In this document: positions 1 to 11,001 of the stretch, in pieces
How positions within the stretch are numbered: position 1 is the first letter of the stretch
Layout: each line of letters begins with the position of its first letter
Assembly (NCBI RefSeq): GCF_030732225.1
Contig: NZ_CP132230.1
Coordinates: forward strand, 1,082,001-1,146,000
Source: Streptococcus iniae
Lineage (GTDB): Bacteria > Bacillota > Bacilli > Lactobacillales > Streptococcaceae
Length of the DNA stretch: 64,000 nt
Reading direction: 5' to 3'
The notes under the pieces: model-generated
Told to the model about the DNA's origin: nothing
Databases searched by the model: none
What the model saw: the letters and a program-made list of their open reading frames with translations, nothing else
Made by a program: the position numbers and the translations under genes

Positions 1-1471
1 ATAAAACTTCACCAATCATTAATTCTGTACGTCTTGGATTTGCATACTTACGTTTAATCTCATCCATCTCTTCGATGATGATAGCTTGAATACGCTCTGG
101 TTTTGCTAAAATATCTGTTAAATCAGCAATTAAAGCTAATAAATCATCATATTCAGATTGAATTTTATCACGTTCTAATCCTGTTAAACGACGAAGTCGC
201 ATATCAAGAATGGCTTGACTTTGACGTTCTGAAAGTTCAAAACGTTGCATCAATTCAGCTTGGGCGATTGTATCTGTTTGACTATTTCTAATAATAGCAA
301 TGACTTCATCAAGATGGTCAAGTGCTATAAGCAATCCTTCTAAAATATGCGCTCTTGCTTCAGCTTTATCTTTATCAAATTGTGTACGGCGTGTGATAAC
401 TTCTTTTTGATGGATAATGTAGTTATCAATAATTTGACGCAATGATAGAATTTTAGGGACACCATTTTCAATGGCAAGCATATTGAAACTAAAATTGGTT
501 TGTAAGCTTGTTAATTTGAAAAGGTTATTTAAAATAACTGATGCTGAGGCGTCACGTCTAATTTCTATAACAAAACGAACACCTTCACGGCTAGATTCAT
601 CTCGAACAGCTGTAATGCCTTCGATACGTTTTTCTTGCGCTAAACGAACGATATGCTCATGAACTTTAGTTTTGTTAACGCCATAAGGAAATTCTGTTAC
701 GACAATGCGTTCGCGGCCCGTCTTAGTTGTTTCAATTTCAGTACGAGAACGTAACACAATAGATCCACGACCCGTTTCATAGGCACGATGAATTCCAGAA
801 CGGCCCATTACCATGGCCCCAGTTGGAAAGTCTGGACCAGGGATAACTTCCATGAGGTCGCGTGTTGTTACTTCAGGATTTTCCATCACCATTCGAACAG
901 CATCAATTGACTCAGCTAAGTTATGAGGTGGAATATTAGTTGCCATACCAACGGCAATACCTGTAGCACCATTAACTAATAAGTTAGGGAAACGAGCGGG
1001 TAGAACTAAGGGTTCACGTTCACTACCGTCATAGTTTTCTTGGAAATCAACGGTGTTTTTATTGATGTCACGTAAGAGTTCTAGAGCAATTTTACTCATT
1101 CGAGCTTCCGTATAACGTTGCGCAGCGGCACCGTCACCATCCATTGAACCGAAGTTTCCGTGTCCATCAACAAGCATGTGACGATAAGACCACCACTGTG
1201 CCATACGAACCATGGCTTCATAAATAGAAGAGTCTCCGTGAGGATGGTATTTACCCATAACATCACCTGTGATACGGGCAGATTTTTTATGAGGTTTATC
1301 TGGTGTTACACCAAGTTCGTTCATACCATAAAGAATACGACGGTGAACTGGCTTTAAACCATCTCTAACATCTGGAAGAGCACGGGCGACAATAACACTC
1401 ATTGCATAGTCAATAAAACTCGTTTTCATTTCACTCGTTAAATTAACATCAATCAAATTTCTATCTTGCAT
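1..1471 (-). CDS. gyrA: DNA gyrase subunit A (N-terminal 490 residues, cut by window edge)
   Basis: GyrA breaks and rejoins DNA in the gyrase A2B2 complex to introduce negative supercoils. Translating the minus strand from the ATG at 1469-1471 gives [10 protein letters not shown] and the type IIA topoisomerase core, with the catalytic tyrosine at Y120 (QRYTEAR). The quinolone-resistance region [12 protein letters not shown] carries S81 and E85, the residues found in fluoroquinolone-susceptible streptococci. The frame stays open to base 1, so the gene continues left of the window. An extended -10 (TGGTATAAT) lies 38 bases upstream. ParC is the alternative, but the N-terminus and the QRDR context fit GyrA. 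It is divergent from ldh, an arrangement I know from pyogenic streptococci. Confidence 0.95.
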   Translation of the reverse strand, partial: MQDRNLIDVNLTSEMKTSFIDYAMSVIVARALPDVRDGLKPVHRRILYGMNELGVTPDKPHKKSARITGDVMGKYHPHGDSSIYEAMVRMAQWWSYRHMLVDGHGNFGSMDGDGAAAQRYTEARMSKIALELLRDINKNTVDFQENYDGSEREPLVLPARFPNLLVNGATGIAVGMATNIPPHNLAESIDAVRMVMENPEVTTRDLMEVIPGPDFPTGAMVMGRSGIHRAYETGRGSIVLRSRTEIETTKTGRERIVVTEFPYGVNKTKVHEHIVRLAQEKRIEGITAVRDESSREGVRFVIEIRRDASASVILNNLFKLTSLQTNFSFNMLAIENGVPKILSLRQIIDNYIIHQKEVITRRTQFDKDKAEARAHILEGLLIALDHLDEVIAIIRNSQTDTIAQAELMQRFELSERQSQAILDMRLRRLTGLERDKIQSEYDDLLALIADLTDILAKPERIQAIIIEEMDEIKRKYANPRRTELMIGEVL

Positions 1472-1508
1472 TTAAGGAATGCTCCTTTTCTAGTCAAAAC
1501 TCTATAGT

Positions 1509-1517
1509 ATTATACCA
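1509..1517 (-). promoter_or_regulatory. gyrA extended -10
   Basis: The minus strand reads TGGTATAAT, a consensus extended -10, with no good -35 at 17 bases. It sits 38 bp before the gyrA start codon. Confidence 0.55.
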
Positions 1518-1538
1518 TAAATCACATATTTTTTCTTT

Positions 1539-1553
1539 GTGGAAGCGTTATCT
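1539..1553 (+). promoter_or_regulatory. Catabolite-responsive element (cre) upstream of ldh
   Basis: GTGGAAGCGTTATCT fits the CcpA consensus WTGNAANCGNWNNCW at 14 of 15 positions, failing only the first W. It lies about 30 bp upstream of the predicted ldh -35. That position is typical of CcpA-activated genes (known for the lactococcal las operon), not repressed ones. The effect on ldh is inferred. Confidence 0.65.
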
Positions 1554-1584
1554 GAAAACAATTTTCATTTTTTTGTTCAAATTG

Positions 1585-1613
1585 ATGACAAAGCACTTGC
1601 AAAGTGATAAAAT
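1585..1613 (+). promoter_or_regulatory. ldh promoter
   Basis: ATGACA, 17 bp, TAAAAT. It is followed about 35 bp later by an AAGGAG ribosome binding site and the ldh start codon. Confidence 0.5.
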
Positions 1614-1648
1614 TGAAATGTATGAACAGAGTGTTCTAATAAAATTAA

Positions 1649-2647
<999 letters not shown>

Positions 2648-2650
2648 GAA

Positions 2651-2680
2651 CTAAAAAAAGAGACTGAGGTCTCTTTTTTT
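2651..2680 (+). terminator. Intrinsic terminator of ldh
   Basis: AAAAAAGAGAC, loop TGAG, GTCTCTTTTTTT: a GAGAC/GTCTC stem with A/T tails, four bases after the ldh stop codon. Confidence 0.85.
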
Positions 2681-2792
2681 AGTGTTTTGGGCAAGTTCTT
2701 GCAACTTGAATTGCTACTAGAATCTAGCTATTAGAGCTTTACTGTAATCTTTTGTATGAATGCTTGTCTTTTTGATCATAAAATTTTTAAGC

Positions 2793-2820
2793 AAAAAGTG
2801 CCTCTATAGAGACACTTTTT
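2793..2820 (-). terminator. Terminator of nox (A/T tails on both strands)
   Basis: AAAAAGTG, one mismatch, CTC, loop TATA, GAG, mismatch, CACTTTTT. It lies 28 bp past the nox stop and faces it. Because the tails are symmetrical it could also stop residual ldh transcription. Confidence 0.7.
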
Positions 2821-2847
2821 GACTGGGATTAAAATGATAAGAAGGTC

Positions 2848-4215
2848 TTATTCTGCACCAAGTGCTGCCATTGTAATGTAGTTGTATGGTTTGTTAAAGT
2901 GTGGCAAGAAGAAAATATCCATTAATGACAATTCTTCGATGGTAACTTTCTTCATGATGGCTAATGAGAACATATGGATTCCCATTGACATGTCTTCGTA
3001 AGATACCATTTGGCAACCTAAAACAAGACGGCTATCTTTATCGTATACAATTTTAATAGCAACATCGTGGTTATCTTCTTTAATGAACTCAGGTTTTTGT
3101 TTGTCCATAAATGAGGCAACTGCGGCATTAAAACCAGCTGCTTTTGCACGTTCTTCTGTCAAACCAGTTGAAACCATTTTAAGACCAAAAATGCTAATTC
3201 CGTTTGAACCTTGAACACCAACACCTTCTAAGTCATGTCCACATAAATTGTGGGCAGCGACAATACCAGTACGGACTGCATTTGATGCTAAAGCGATGTA
3301 AGAAACACCATCACGTGCGTTATCGTAAATCGTTGCACAGTCTCCAATAGCATAAACATCTTTCATGCTTGTTTCTTGTTTTTTATCAACAATCCAAGCA
3401 CCATTTTCAAATGTTTCAAGTTGGCCATTTCCTAAAGCTGTATTTGGACGGAAGCCAACACACATGATAACCATGTCAACATCATAGCTTGCTTTATCTG
3501 TAACGATTCGTTCAACTTTTTGGTCTCCTTCGATAGCTTGTACAGCTTGACCTAAAGCTAACTCAATGCCATTTTTCTCTAGATTTTGATTCATCATTTC
3601 AGTGAAATCAAGATCGTAGTAAGCACCCATTACTGTTTCAGCGATATCAACAAGAACAACTTCCTTACCTTTACGTTTAAAACTTTCAGCAAGTTCTACA
3701 CCAATATAGCCACCACCAACAACTGCTACACGGTTGATGTCTGGATTTTCAAGTTTATTAATAACATCTTCAGCATTTTGGTAAAGTTTAACAAATTGAA
3801 GATTTTCTAATGTTGCCTCAAATTCGCGTGAGCCTTCTTTGATTTCCACACCTTTAATTGGTGGAATAATTGGTTGCGAACCTGTAGCCAACAAGAGTTT
3901 GTCGTATGATTCAATATGTTCTTTACCATTTACAAGTGCAGTCACTTCTTTTTTATCGTAGTCGATATGAACAACTGGTGACTTCATGTGTACAGTTGCA
4001 CCAAGTGACTCAAGTTCTTCTTTATCAGAATAGAAAAGTCCTTCGGCACTATCAATTTGTTCACCAATCCACAAAGCCATACCACAGCCTAGGAATGAAA
4101 TATTTGAATTTTGATCAAAACAGACAATCTCATTTTCTTTGCCATATTGATTTAACATGGTTTTAATAGCAGCTGTTCCTGCATGGTTAGTTCCGACGAC
4201 AACGATTTTACTCAT
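2848..4215 (-). CDS. nox: NADH oxidase, water-forming
   Basis: This FAD enzyme reduces O2 to water using NADH, regenerating NAD+ and lowering oxygen stress. The 455-residue protein has an N-terminal FAD-binding strand, the redox-active C44 in [10 protein letters not shown] (the single cysteine sulfenic acid of the Nox/coenzyme A-disulfide reductase family), a second Rossmann motif VVGGGYIG at about 165-172 for NADH, and YAIGDCA for FAD. Family members that make H2O2 lack this cysteine arrangement, so water formation is favoured. It has a TTGGTT/TATAAT promoter and its own terminator. CoA-disulfide reductase is the alternative, but the family and gene context favour Nox. Confidence 0.93.
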   Translation of the reverse strand: MSKIVVVGTNHAGTAAIKTMLNQYGKENEIVCFDQNSNISFLGCGMALWIGEQIDSAEGLFYSDKEELESLGATVHMKSPVVHIDYDKKEVTALVNGKEHIESYDKLLLATGSQPIIPPIKGVEIKEGSREFEATLENLQFVKLYQNAEDVINKLENPDINRVAVVGGGYIGVELAESFKRKGKEVVLVDIAETVMGAYYDLDFTEMMNQNLEKNGIELALGQAVQAIEGDQKVERIVTDKASYDVDMVIMCVGFRPNTALGNGQLETFENGAWIVDKKQETSMKDVYAIGDCATIYDNARDGVSYIALASNAVRTGIVAAHNLCGHDLEGVGVQGSNGISIFGLKMVSTGLTEERAKAAGFNAAVASFMDKQKPEFIKEDNHDVAIKIVYDKDSRLVLGCQMVSYEDMSMGIHMFSLAIMKKVTIEELSLMDIFFLPHFNKPYNYITMAALGAE

Positions 4216-4249
4216 ATATTGTTCCTCTTTTCACATTATTTACTTTTTT

Positions 4250-4278
4250 ATTATAGCATAGCAAAAATAGGCAACCAA
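4250..4278 (-). promoter_or_regulatory. nox promoter
   Basis: On the minus strand TTGGTT, 17 bp, TATAAT, with TG one base before the -10 (TGCTATAAT). It is 35 bp upstream of the nox ATG. No Rex-type box is visible here. Confidence 0.6.
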
Positions 4279-4450
4279 GTTTTATGCTCATACTTCGTTA
4301 TTTTTTTCACTAAAGAGTTGAAAAACCTTTGGTATCAACATTCGCAGTTATGCTAGAAATAACTTTTGAAATTGTCACAATTTTAGATATATTCCAAACA
4401 ATAGTCAACTGTATCAGTACAAATTCGTGATTTTACGAACAATCATGGCA

Positions 4451-4477
4451 GAAAAAAATAGCTGAATTAACAGCTAT
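4451..4477 (-). terminator. Terminator of the tdk-to-lysozyme operon
   Basis: The minus strand reads ATAGCTG, loop TTAATT, CAGCTAT, then seven T. It lies 18 bp after the stop of the last operon gene. Confidence 0.85.
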
Positions 4478-4495
4478 CATGTTTATCAATTATTT

Positions 4496-5098
4496 TTAAA
4501 ATAATGACATAGCTTTGATTAAATAGAGATTAAAATGAACTTCTCTAGAATAATAGATATTGCCACCGTTTTTATAGAGTTTGCCACCTGAAATTAATGC
4601 TAAGGGATGGTGGTAAAAATAAGTTTCACCACTTGTATTTCCAAGGCTTGGAGCCACTACTTTTTTAGAATAGTTATCTGCCAAATCAAGGGTGTTTTCA
4701 CCTCCATTTTGAGCAATATACGTGATATAGGCAGTTCCAAAATTATAAGCTTGAACAGCTGTCCAAGAGTCAACATTGGCTTTTTGTGCTAATTCAAGAT
4801 TGTGGGATAAGAGTTTTACCCCATGTTCAATACTTGTTTGGCTGTCTGTAATACTGTCTTTGACGCCACTGCTACTTTCACTAGATTGCATGACGTCAAC
4901 TTCTCCACCTTTTGTTTCTGTGTAAATCATTGCAAGCACAAGATCAATGTTTGCCGGTGTATCATTATCCGCCAAGATTTTTTCAACCATAGGTTTGTAT
5001 TGCATGACATTTTTTACATTTTCATGAGTAATGTAGCATTGATAAGCACAGAATATGATAAAGGCAAAGCTTATGATGCGCTTTAAAAATTTAAACAT
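4496..5098 (-). CDS. Lysozyme-like exported protein (PvaA / CwlT-N type)
   Basis: This is a probable cell-wall muramidase-like protein of 200 residues. An N-terminal hydrophobic segment at about 7-22 acts as a signal anchor. It is followed by a lysozyme-fold domain with IYTETKGG around E61 (candidate catalytic Glu), a Q/S-rich turn, and YNFG with an aromatic-rich C-terminus. The pattern matches pneumococcal PvaA and the N-terminal domain of CwlT. There is no NlpC/P60 domain, unlike full CwlT. The start codon directly abuts the stop of the preceding gene. The position after glyA and the nucleoid-associated protein is conserved in streptococci. Activity on peptidoglycan is inferred from the family. 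Confidence 0.8.
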   Translation of the reverse strand: MFKFLKRIISFAFIIFCAYQCYITHENVKNVMQYKPMVEKILADNDTPANIDLVLAMIYTETKGGEVDVMQSSESSSGVKDSITDSQTSIEHGVKLLSHNLELAQKANVDSWTAVQAYNFGTAYITYIAQNGGENTLDLADNYSKKVVAPSLGNTSGETYFYHHPLALISGGKLYKNGGNIYYSREVHFNLYLIKAMSLF

Positions 5099-6076
5099 TT
5101 ATTTATTTTTTATATCCTCAATATTTTTGATTAAGATAGAGTATGTCCCATCGTCATTCATAATAAATTCAACGGACTCTGCATCTTGATAGATGGCATT
5201 TGGTACCGTTAATTCAATACCGTTAGACAAAGATAGTTTTTGACTTTCAAGTTTTTTTATTTGACGAGAATGGTCGATATCACTAACTTTAATTGGTTCA
5301 GGGATGGATTCTTTGAGTTGATCAACAAAGGTTAATTTAGCTGTAAGATTATCATCAAACAACTGATCTGCCAACTTTTCAGGGGATAGTTCTGCTTCTT
5401 CGTCTAAGTTTTTAAAAATAGCAGATTTCATCTTAGATTGGAAAGAAAAATCATCTTGATTGAAGTTCTCAGCAATTTTTTGAGCAGTCTGTTCAATTTT
5501 TTTTATTGATTTTTTAACAGATTGTTCTGGTCTCACTTTTAAGAGGTTTTCAGAAAAATAATTTTCAAAACTACCATTATGTTTAACCCTTTTTTCAATC
5601 AAATAATAGGCAGATGTTTCTTTGTTGATGATTAAGGCTTCATCTGGAGCTTGTGCTGGGCTCGGCAAATTGTTTTGTGTAACGCTTAAGGGATTATCAT
5701 CACTATCTGATAGGTGAGCAAAACTTTCTTTTAAGGCGATTCTTAAAAAGGCAAAATAGGGCTGACCATCTTTATCAAATTGAATAAAAACTAAGTCATT
5801 GGTCTTTTGATCTTCGGAAAAAACAAATTCTTCCTTCCATAATTTTGCAACTTTTTGAGATGAGGCGATAAAATCATCTGTAATGCTGTCTAAAAAGACA
5901 TTATCAGAGTCAAATTGCCCACGTTTGGCATCGTCTGAAAAAACCTTGGTGATTTTTTTTCGGAAGTATTCATCAATTCGTGGTGTAATTGCAAGTGTTG
6001 ATTCTGCTAGCGCAAGCTCTGTATCACTTGGTGAAAATTGATGAATGATTATTTTTTTTATATAAATATCTAACAT
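5099..6076 (-). CDS. Nucleoid-associated protein (NdpA/YejK family)
   Basis: This 325-residue protein belongs to the 37-kDa nucleoid-associated protein family (YejK/NdpA), which binds DNA; its role in streptococci is not defined. I start it at the ATG at 6074-6076 (MLDIYIKKII). The upstream in-frame GTG at 6088 would overlap glyA, and the relatives I recall begin at this point. KTNDLVF near residue 100, SFENYFSENLL mid-protein and the final IPNA-QDAESVEF-YSILIKNIEDI block match streptococcal homologues. It follows the glyA stop by 8 bases and abuts the lysozyme-like gene, so the three are cotranscribed. Confidence 0.82.
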   Translation of the reverse strand: MLDIYIKKIIIHQFSPSDTELALAESTLAITPRIDEYFRKKITKVFSDDAKRGQFDSDNVFLDSITDDFIASSQKVAKLWKEEFVFSEDQKTNDLVFIQFDKDGQPYFAFLRIALKESFAHLSDSDDNPLSVTQNNLPSPAQAPDEALIINKETSAYYLIEKRVKHNGSFENYFSENLLKVRPEQSVKKSIKKIEQTAQKIAENFNQDDFSFQSKMKSAIFKNLDEEAELSPEKLADQLFDDNLTAKLTFVDQLKESIPEPIKVSDIDHSRQIKKLESQKLSLSNGIELTVPNAIYQDAESVEFIMNDDGTYSILIKNIEDIKNK

Positions 6077-6084
6077 GGAAGATT

Positions 6085-7338
6085 TCACCCGTAAAGTGGA
6101 AAACGATCAGTAATGGCACGTACTTCTTTACGAACTTGTGCAAGCACTTCTTCATTATCATGATTGGCAAGAGCCTGAATAATAAGTTGTGCAATAGCTT
6201 GACTTTCTTCTACTCCCATACCTCGACTGGTGATGGCTGCGCAACCAATACGAATGCCTGATGTTTTAAATGGTGATAAGGTCTCAAATGGAATTGCGTT
6301 TTTATTTAAAGTAATATTTACCTCGTCAAGAAGGTTTTGGGCCAGTTTGCCACTTTCTATAACAGAAGTTACATCAACCAAGAAGACGTGGTTATCTGTC
6401 CCGCCTGAAATAACTCTAAAGCGACCATCTTTAGCAAAGACTTCTGCCATTGCGACAGTATTTGCAATCACATTTTGGGCGTAGACTTTAAACTCTGAAT
6501 CTAAGGCCTCTTTAAAGGATACCGCTTTTGCAGCAATAACGTGCTCTAATGGCCCGCCTTGTAAGCCAGGAAAGACAGCAGAATTAATTTTTTTAGCAAG
6601 TTCTTCATCATTGGTTAATATCAAACCACCACGTGGGCCTCTGAGGGTCTTGTGTGTTGTTGAGGTTGTAATATCTGCATAAGGAACTGGATTCGGGTGT
6701 AATCCAGCAGCAACCAATCCAGCAATATGAGCCATATCAACCATGAGATAGGCACCAACTTTGTCAGCAATTTCTCGGAATTTAGCAAAATCAATGGTAC
6801 GTGAATAAGCTGAAGCCCCTGCAACAATTAGTTTTGGCTTAACTTCTTGAGCTTGAGCTAAAATGGCATCATAATCTAACATTTCGGTTTCTTTATCAAC
6901 AGAGTAAGCAACAAAGTGATACATTTTCCCAGAAAAATTAACTGGAGAACCATGTGTTAAGTGACCACCTGCAGCTAAATCCATGCCTAAAACAGTGTCA
7001 CCGGCTTCAATAAGTGCCATATAAGCTGCAGCATTGGCCTGACTTCCAGAGTGAGCCTGTACATTAGCAAACTTAGCGCCAAATAATTCTTTGGCACGAT
7101 CAATGGCTAGATTTTCAACCACATCAACGCATTCAGTTCCACCATAATAACGTTTGCCTGGATAGCCTTCAGCATATTTATTTGTTAAAAGTGATCCTTG
7201 AGCCTTCATGACTGCTTTTGAAACAATGTTTTCAGAGGCAATTAGTTCTATATTATGTTCTTGTCTTTCTTCCTCGGCATGAATGGCATCCCAAAGTTCT
7301 CTATCATATGCTTGGTAATCTTCTTTATCAAAAATCAT
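6085..7338 (-). CDS. glyA: Serine hydroxymethyltransferase
   Basis: GlyA is a PLP enzyme that converts serine and tetrahydrofolate to glycine and 5,10-methylene-THF, feeding purine, thymidylate and methionine synthesis. The protein has 417 residues, the usual length. It carries the PLP lysine K230 in [13 protein letters not shown], the cofactor-site DMAHIAGL at 201-208, and the N-terminal ELIASEN at 31-37. It lies inside the leftward operon 10 bp after the acetyltransferase gene and just before the nucleoid-associated protein gene. Its folate cofactor is made by the fol genes at the right end of this window. Confidence 0.97.
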   Translation of the reverse strand: MIFDKEDYQAYDRELWDAIHAEEERQEHNIELIASENIVSKAVMKAQGSLLTNKYAEGYPGKRYYGGTECVDVVENLAIDRAKELFGAKFANVQAHSGSQANAAAYMALIEAGDTVLGMDLAAGGHLTHGSPVNFSGKMYHFVAYSVDKETEMLDYDAILAQAQEVKPKLIVAGASAYSRTIDFAKFREIADKVGAYLMVDMAHIAGLVAAGLHPNPVPYADITTSTTHKTLRGPRGGLILTNDEELAKKINSAVFPGLQGGPLEHVIAAKAVSFKEALDSEFKVYAQNVIANTVAMAEVFAKDGRFRVISGGTDNHVFLVDVTSVIESGKLAQNLLDEVNITLNKNAIPFETLSPFKTSGIRIGCAAITSRGMGVEESQAIAQLIIQALANHDNEEVLAQVRKEVRAITDRFPLYG

Positions 7339-7348
7339 GGTGTACTCC

Positions 7349-7780
7349 TTATAGTAACTTTAAAAAACGTAATTGTGTTTTGTCGTCGATATAATCCAAT
7401 TGCCTGTAAAAGCAATGTGCTTTTTTACGATGGCTTGCTGAATTTAAACGAATAAAATGGTAATTTTCTTGCCTTGCTTTTTCTTCTAACGCCATCAGCA
7501 ACTTGCGACCAATACCTTGTCCTTGATACTCTGGCAAGACTGCTAAAGCAAGGATGTTTAGAGCTGGCTTTGAATAGAGTGACTCATACCTTTCAGCATG
7601 AACATAACCTAGTAAGTCATCTGTTCCATCATCGGAAAATCCAATAAAATAATGGTGTTTATCTTGTTTTAAAGCATCAAGTTTAGCAACTGTCAATTCG
7701 AGTGAAACTTCATAGCCTAAGGCATTGGCATTGATTTCTTGTAATCTAGGGCAGTCAGATTTCTTTAATCTTCTTAACAT
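7349..7780 (-). CDS. GNAT-family N-acetyltransferase
   Basis: A 143-residue Gcn5-related acetyltransferase. The acetyl-CoA loop is seen as [14 protein letters not shown], roughly residues 86-99 (the Q/RxxGxG/A motif), followed by the HFIRLNSAS and YRQLDY strands typical of the C-terminal half of the fold. The substrate cannot be told from sequence. It sits between sua5 and glyA in a translation-related operon, a position I recall as conserved in streptococci. It has no clear similarity to RimI beyond the fold, so I do not assign a target. Confidence 0.8.
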   Translation of the reverse strand: MLRRLKKSDCPRLQEINANALGYEVSLELTVAKLDALKQDKHHYFIGFSDDGTDDLLGYVHAERYESLYSKPALNILALAVLPEYQGQGIGRKLLMALEEKARQENYHFIRLNSASHRKKAHCFYRQLDYIDDKTQLRFLKLL

Positions 7781-7793
7781 AGGCGTATATCTC

Positions 7794-8384
7794 CTAAAAT
7801 TTAAGTTCAGGGACCTTGTTCAACAACATTTCTTTTGTAATGGTGCCTTGACGTAATAGCTGTGCTTTACCACTTGATAAATCAAGAATTGTTGAATCTT
7901 TACCTGTTATTGCAGCATCATCACAAACACCAGTGACCTGATCATTAAACGAGGCCATGATGGATGCAAAAACCTTACCACTTTCTGTGCCAGAAACATT
8001 GGCGGATGGACCAATTAAGGGGCCTGTTTTCTTGATAAGGTGACGAGTAACTGGGTGATTTGGCAAACGAAAGCCAACGGTTTTCAAACCAGAATTAATC
8101 CAAGTTGGAACCTGATCGTTAGCTTTTAAAATAATGGTTAATGGCCCAGGTAAAAATGCTTGATAAAGTTTTTTCAAGTAAGCTGGTTGATCCTTTGAAT
8201 AGGCCAAGATGGTTTGGTAATCAGCTACATTTAGATTCATAGCTTTATCCCTAGGTCTTTGCTTCAAGTCATAGACCGCATCAACTGCCTTTTCGTTTAG
8301 GGCATCTGCAAAAATGCCGTATACCGTTTCTGTAGGTAAAACCAAAGCTCCACCTTCTTTGATGAGTTTTTCCAAATTAGCCAT
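7794..8384 (-). CDS. ywlC: Threonylcarbamoyl-AMP synthase (Sua5/YwlC family)
   Basis: This enzyme makes threonylcarbamoyl-AMP from threonine, bicarbonate and ATP for the t6A37 modification of ANN-decoding tRNAs. The 196-residue protein is a YrdC-type domain with LPTETVYGI near the N-terminus, the KQRPRDKAMNL nucleotide-binding region and the SANVSG motif late in the domain. It lacks the extra C-terminal Sua5 domain, having only a short tail. I start it at the ATG at 8382-8384 (MANLEKL), which overlaps the end of prmC by 8 bp. An in-frame TTG at 8390 is less likely. Confidence 0.9.
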   Translation of the reverse strand: MANLEKLIKEGGALVLPTETVYGIFADALNEKAVDAVYDLKQRPRDKAMNLNVADYQTILAYSKDQPAYLKKLYQAFLPGPLTIILKANDQVPTWINSGLKTVGFRLPNHPVTRHLIKKTGPLIGPSANVSGTESGKVFASIMASFNDQVTGVCDDAAITGKDSTILDLSSGKAQLLRQGTITKEMLLNKVPELKF

Positions 8385-9207
8385 TATCAATCACCACCAT
8401 GCGATCCTTTCCAAAACAATCTTTAACAAGGCGTTTTCTTTTTTCTGGAAAATAAGTTTCTGCTAATTTAAGAAGACCTGGACCTTGTTTATAACCGATT
8501 TCAAAGTAAAGTTTGCCTTTGGTTGTCAAAAAATCCTTTGCTTCTTTTAAAATGTGTCGATAAATGGCAAAACCATCTTCTTCAGCAAAAAGTGCTATGT
8601 GTGGTTCTGATAGCAAGACATTTCGCCCCACTTCATCTTTATCATCAAAAGCAATGTAGGGAGGGTTAGAAACAATAATATCAAACTTTCCTGAAATGGA
8701 ACTAAAAACATCTGATTGGCAAAAAGTGATCTCTTGCTGACACATCTGTGCATTAGCTTTTGCGAGTGATAAAGCATCTAAAGAGATATCTGATGCCGTC
8801 ACTAGCCACTGTGGGCGCTCATCTTTTAAGGAGATAGCAATTGCTCCACTGCCAGTTCCGATGTCTAAAAGTGTTTTGCAATCCGCCTCATTTTCAGCTA
8901 AAATCAAATCGACAAGTTCTTCTGTTTCGGGACGTGGGATTAAAACCCGTTGGTCAACCATTAATTCTAACTGTCTAAAATAGGCTTTTCCGACAATATA
9001 TTGTGGAGAGCGTTCAGTCAATAACTGTGCCATAATGGTCTCAATCAGAGTCAAGTCTTCCTTAGTAACTTCTTTATTTTGATGAAGAAGATAATCTAAA
9101 GTAGACCATTTTTTCAACTCTTTAAAGACGTAAGAAATATTTTCCTTATCTGCTCCAATAGCCTCCAATTGTTGCTCTGCTAAACTTATTTTTTGTGCAT
9201 AATTCAT
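8377..9207 (-). CDS. prmC: Release factor glutamine methyltransferase
   Basis: PrmC methylates the glutamine of the GGQ motif in release factors 1 and 2, raising termination efficiency. The 276-residue protein has an N-terminal helical substrate domain, the SAM-binding motif DIGTGSG at 115-121 and the catalytic NPPY at 181-184. Its start codon overlaps the stop of prfA (TAATG), so the methylase is translationally coupled to its own substrate. Its end overlaps the next gene. Family, length and context agree. Confidence 0.95.
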   Translation of the reverse strand: MNYAQKISLAEQQLEAIGADKENISYVFKELKKWSTLDYLLHQNKEVTKEDLTLIETIMAQLLTERSPQYIVGKAYFRQLELMVDQRVLIPRPETEELVDLILAENEADCKTLLDIGTGSGAIAISLKDERPQWLVTASDISLDALSLAKANAQMCQQEITFCQSDVFSSISGKFDIIVSNPPYIAFDDKDEVGRNVLLSEPHIALFAEEDGFAIYRHILKEAKDFLTTKGKLYFEIGYKQGPGLLKLAETYFPEKRKRLVKDCFGKDRMVVIDNG

Positions 9208-10286
9208 TAGTTATTTAATGATTCCAATTTCTGTGTTTGGTCATACATAATCAAGGCATCGACAACTTCATCCATTTTACCAGACAAGATGGTATCAAGT
9301 TTTTGCAAGGTTAAACCAATACGGTGGTCGGTAACACGATTTTGAGGGAAATTATAGGTACGGATACGCTCTGAGCGATCTCCAGTACCAACTGTTGATT
9401 TTCTCTCAGCATCTTGTTCATCTTGTGCAATTTGAGCAAAATGGTCAGCGACACGGGCACGAATAATTTTCATGGCCTTATCTCTGTTTTTTTGTTGGGT
9501 GCGTTCTTCTTGCATTTCAACTTTGATATTAGTTGGAATATGGACCATACGAACAGCAGTTGCTACTTTATTGACGTTTTGTCCACCAGCACCTGAGGCG
9601 TGATAAATATCAACTCGAAGGTCTTTGGGATCAATTTCATATTCAACATCTTCGATTTCAGGCATGATTAAAACAGTTGCTGTGGATGTATGAACTCGCC
9701 CTTGGCTTTCTGTTACAGGTACGCGTTGAACACGGTGTGCGCCAGATTCATATTTTAATTTTGAATAAACAGATTGTCCAGAAACCATAGCAATAACTTC
9801 TTTGATTCCGCCGACACCATTATAGGAAGCTTCCATAACTTCAAAACGCCAATTTTGACTTTCAGCAAATTTTTGGTACATGTTTAGTAAGTCGCCAGCA
9901 AATAAAGCAGCTTCATCTCCGCCAGCGGCCCCACGGATTTCTAGAATGATGTTTTTATCATCATTAGGATCTTTTGGCAAGAGAAGAATTTTTAATTTTT
10001 CTTCATACTCTTCTTTTGCAGCCTTTGATTCTTTCAGTTCTTCTTTTGCCATTTCTTCTAAATCTGCATCACCAGAGGATTCTTTAATCATCTCTTCGGC
10101 GTCACTAATGGCTTGAATAATGGCTTTGTATTCACGATAGGTTGTTACTGTTTCGCGAGTGCTTGCTTCTTCTTTTGACAATGCCATAAAACGCTTGGTA
10201 TCTGAGACAACATCTGGATCGCTCAGCAATTCTCCCAACTCTTCATAACGGTCTTCAACAGACTGTAATTGATCATAAATATTCAT
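9207..10286 (-). CDS. prfA: Peptide chain release factor 1
   Basis: RF1 recognises UAA and UAG and triggers peptide release on the ribosome. The 359-residue protein carries the codon-recognition tripeptide PVT at 190-192 (the RF1 PxT type rather than the SPF of RF2) and the catalytic GGQ at 234-236, whose Q236 is the PrmC target. An acidic coiled segment at about 60-100 belongs to domain 1. It is followed directly by prmC. Confidence 0.97.
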   Translation of the reverse strand: MNIYDQLQSVEDRYEELGELLSDPDVVSDTKRFMALSKEEASTRETVTTYREYKAIIQAISDAEEMIKESSGDADLEEMAKEELKESKAAKEEYEEKLKILLLPKDPNDDKNIILEIRGAAGGDEAALFAGDLLNMYQKFAESQNWRFEVMEASYNGVGGIKEVIAMVSGQSVYSKLKYESGAHRVQRVPVTESQGRVHTSTATVLIMPEIEDVEYEIDPKDLRVDIYHASGAGGQNVNKVATAVRMVHIPTNIKVEMQEERTQQKNRDKAMKIIRARVADHFAQIAQDEQDAERKSTVGTGDRSERIRTYNFPQNRVTDHRIGLTLQKLDTILSGKMDEVVDALIMYDQTQKLESLNN

Positions 10287-10322
10287 ATTCTCTTTTTTGC
10301 TCCTCTTTGTTAGATTTTCTAG

Positions 10323-10901
10323 TTAGTCTTTGTCAATTAGTGGGTCAAAATAATGCTTTCGGCAAACTGGAATATAGGTTTCGTTGCCACCAATTTGAAT
10401 TTGTTGGCCCTGATAGACAGGCTTACCGTTCTCTGTTCTTAAGACCATAGTTGCTTTTTTACTACAATATTGACAAATAGTCTTAATCTCATCGATTTTA
10501 TCTGCTAACAAGAGCAAATATTTGGAGCCTTCAAACAATTCATTTTGGAAATCATTTTTTAAACCAAAGGCCATGACTGGAACATTTAAATGGTCCACAA
10601 CACGGGCCAGGTCATAGACGTTTTCCTTGCTTAAAAATTGACATTCATCAATTAAAATACAGTAAGGTTTTTCTGAAAGTTGGCTGATATAAGAAAAAAT
10701 ATCCATATCATCAGTAATCGGTGTTGCTTCTCGTTTCATACCAATACGACTGGAGACTAACCCAAAGCCATCTCTTGTGTCAAGTGCACTTGTCATAATC
10801 ACAACAGGTTTTCCTTGTTCTTCATAATTGTGTGCAACTTTCAAGATTTCAATTGTTTTCCCTGAATTCATTGTCCCATACTTATAGTATAATTGAGCCA
10901 A
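10323..10901 (-). CDS. tdk: Thymidine kinase
   Basis: Tdk phosphorylates thymidine to dTMP with ATP (salvage). I choose the TTG at 10899-10901 (reads [16 protein letters not shown], 192 residues). Homologues I know begin at this point, AGGA is 8 bases upstream, and an extended -10 lies only 35 bases upstream. The longer in-frame ATG at 10970 would lie before that promoter. The Walker A is GTMNSGKT at 9-16, the catalytic Glu is E86 in LIDECQFL, and the C-terminal half has the CQYC and VCRKH zinc ligands of type II thymidine kinases. It is first in the leftward operon, and an IS30 element now ends about 65 bp upstream of its promoter. Confidence 0.93.
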   Translation of the reverse strand: MAQLYYKYGTMNSGKTIEILKVAHNYEEQGKPVVIMTSALDTRDGFGLVSSRIGMKREATPITDDMDIFSYISQLSEKPYCILIDECQFLSKENVYDLARVVDHLNVPVMAFGLKNDFQNELFEGSKYLLLLADKIDEIKTICQYCSKKATMVLRTENGKPVYQGQQIQIGGNETYIPVCRKHYFDPLIDKD

Positions 10902-10935
10902 GCTGATTTTCCTACCTTCTTCATTAATCTTATCT

Positions 10936-10944
10936 ATTTTATCA
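10936..10944 (-). promoter_or_regulatory. tdk operon extended -10
   Basis: The minus strand reads TGATAAAAT (TG, one base, TAAAAT), 35 bp upstream of the TTG start of tdk. The spacing supports that start codon. No strong -35 is seen. Confidence 0.5.
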
Positions 10945-10988
10945 TAATTGGACGTATTTTGCGATTGCAATTCCTTAATATAATCCCT

Positions 10989-11001
10989 AAGAAAACACTT
11001 T
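10989..11001. repeat. Left copy of 13-bp duplication flanking IS30 copy 1
   Basis: AAGAAAACACTTT occurs here and again at 13779-13791, directly outside the two ends of the element. This is taken as a target-site duplication. Confidence 0.8.

Noticed and set aside
2681..2790. CAAGTT/AACTTG short inverted repeat after ldh
   Set aside because: Short and without a T-run; the flanking terminators already account for transcription ends.
4279..4450. Intergenic region between nox and the lysozyme-like gene
   Set aside because: Read on both strands for small genes, sRNA terminators and repeats; apart from the terminator already listed nothing stood out.
10902..10970. Longer N-terminus for thymidine kinase starting at an ATG
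   Set aside because: It would begin upstream of the predicted extended -10, and the family N-terminus begins at the TTG. The extra residues do not resemble Tdk.
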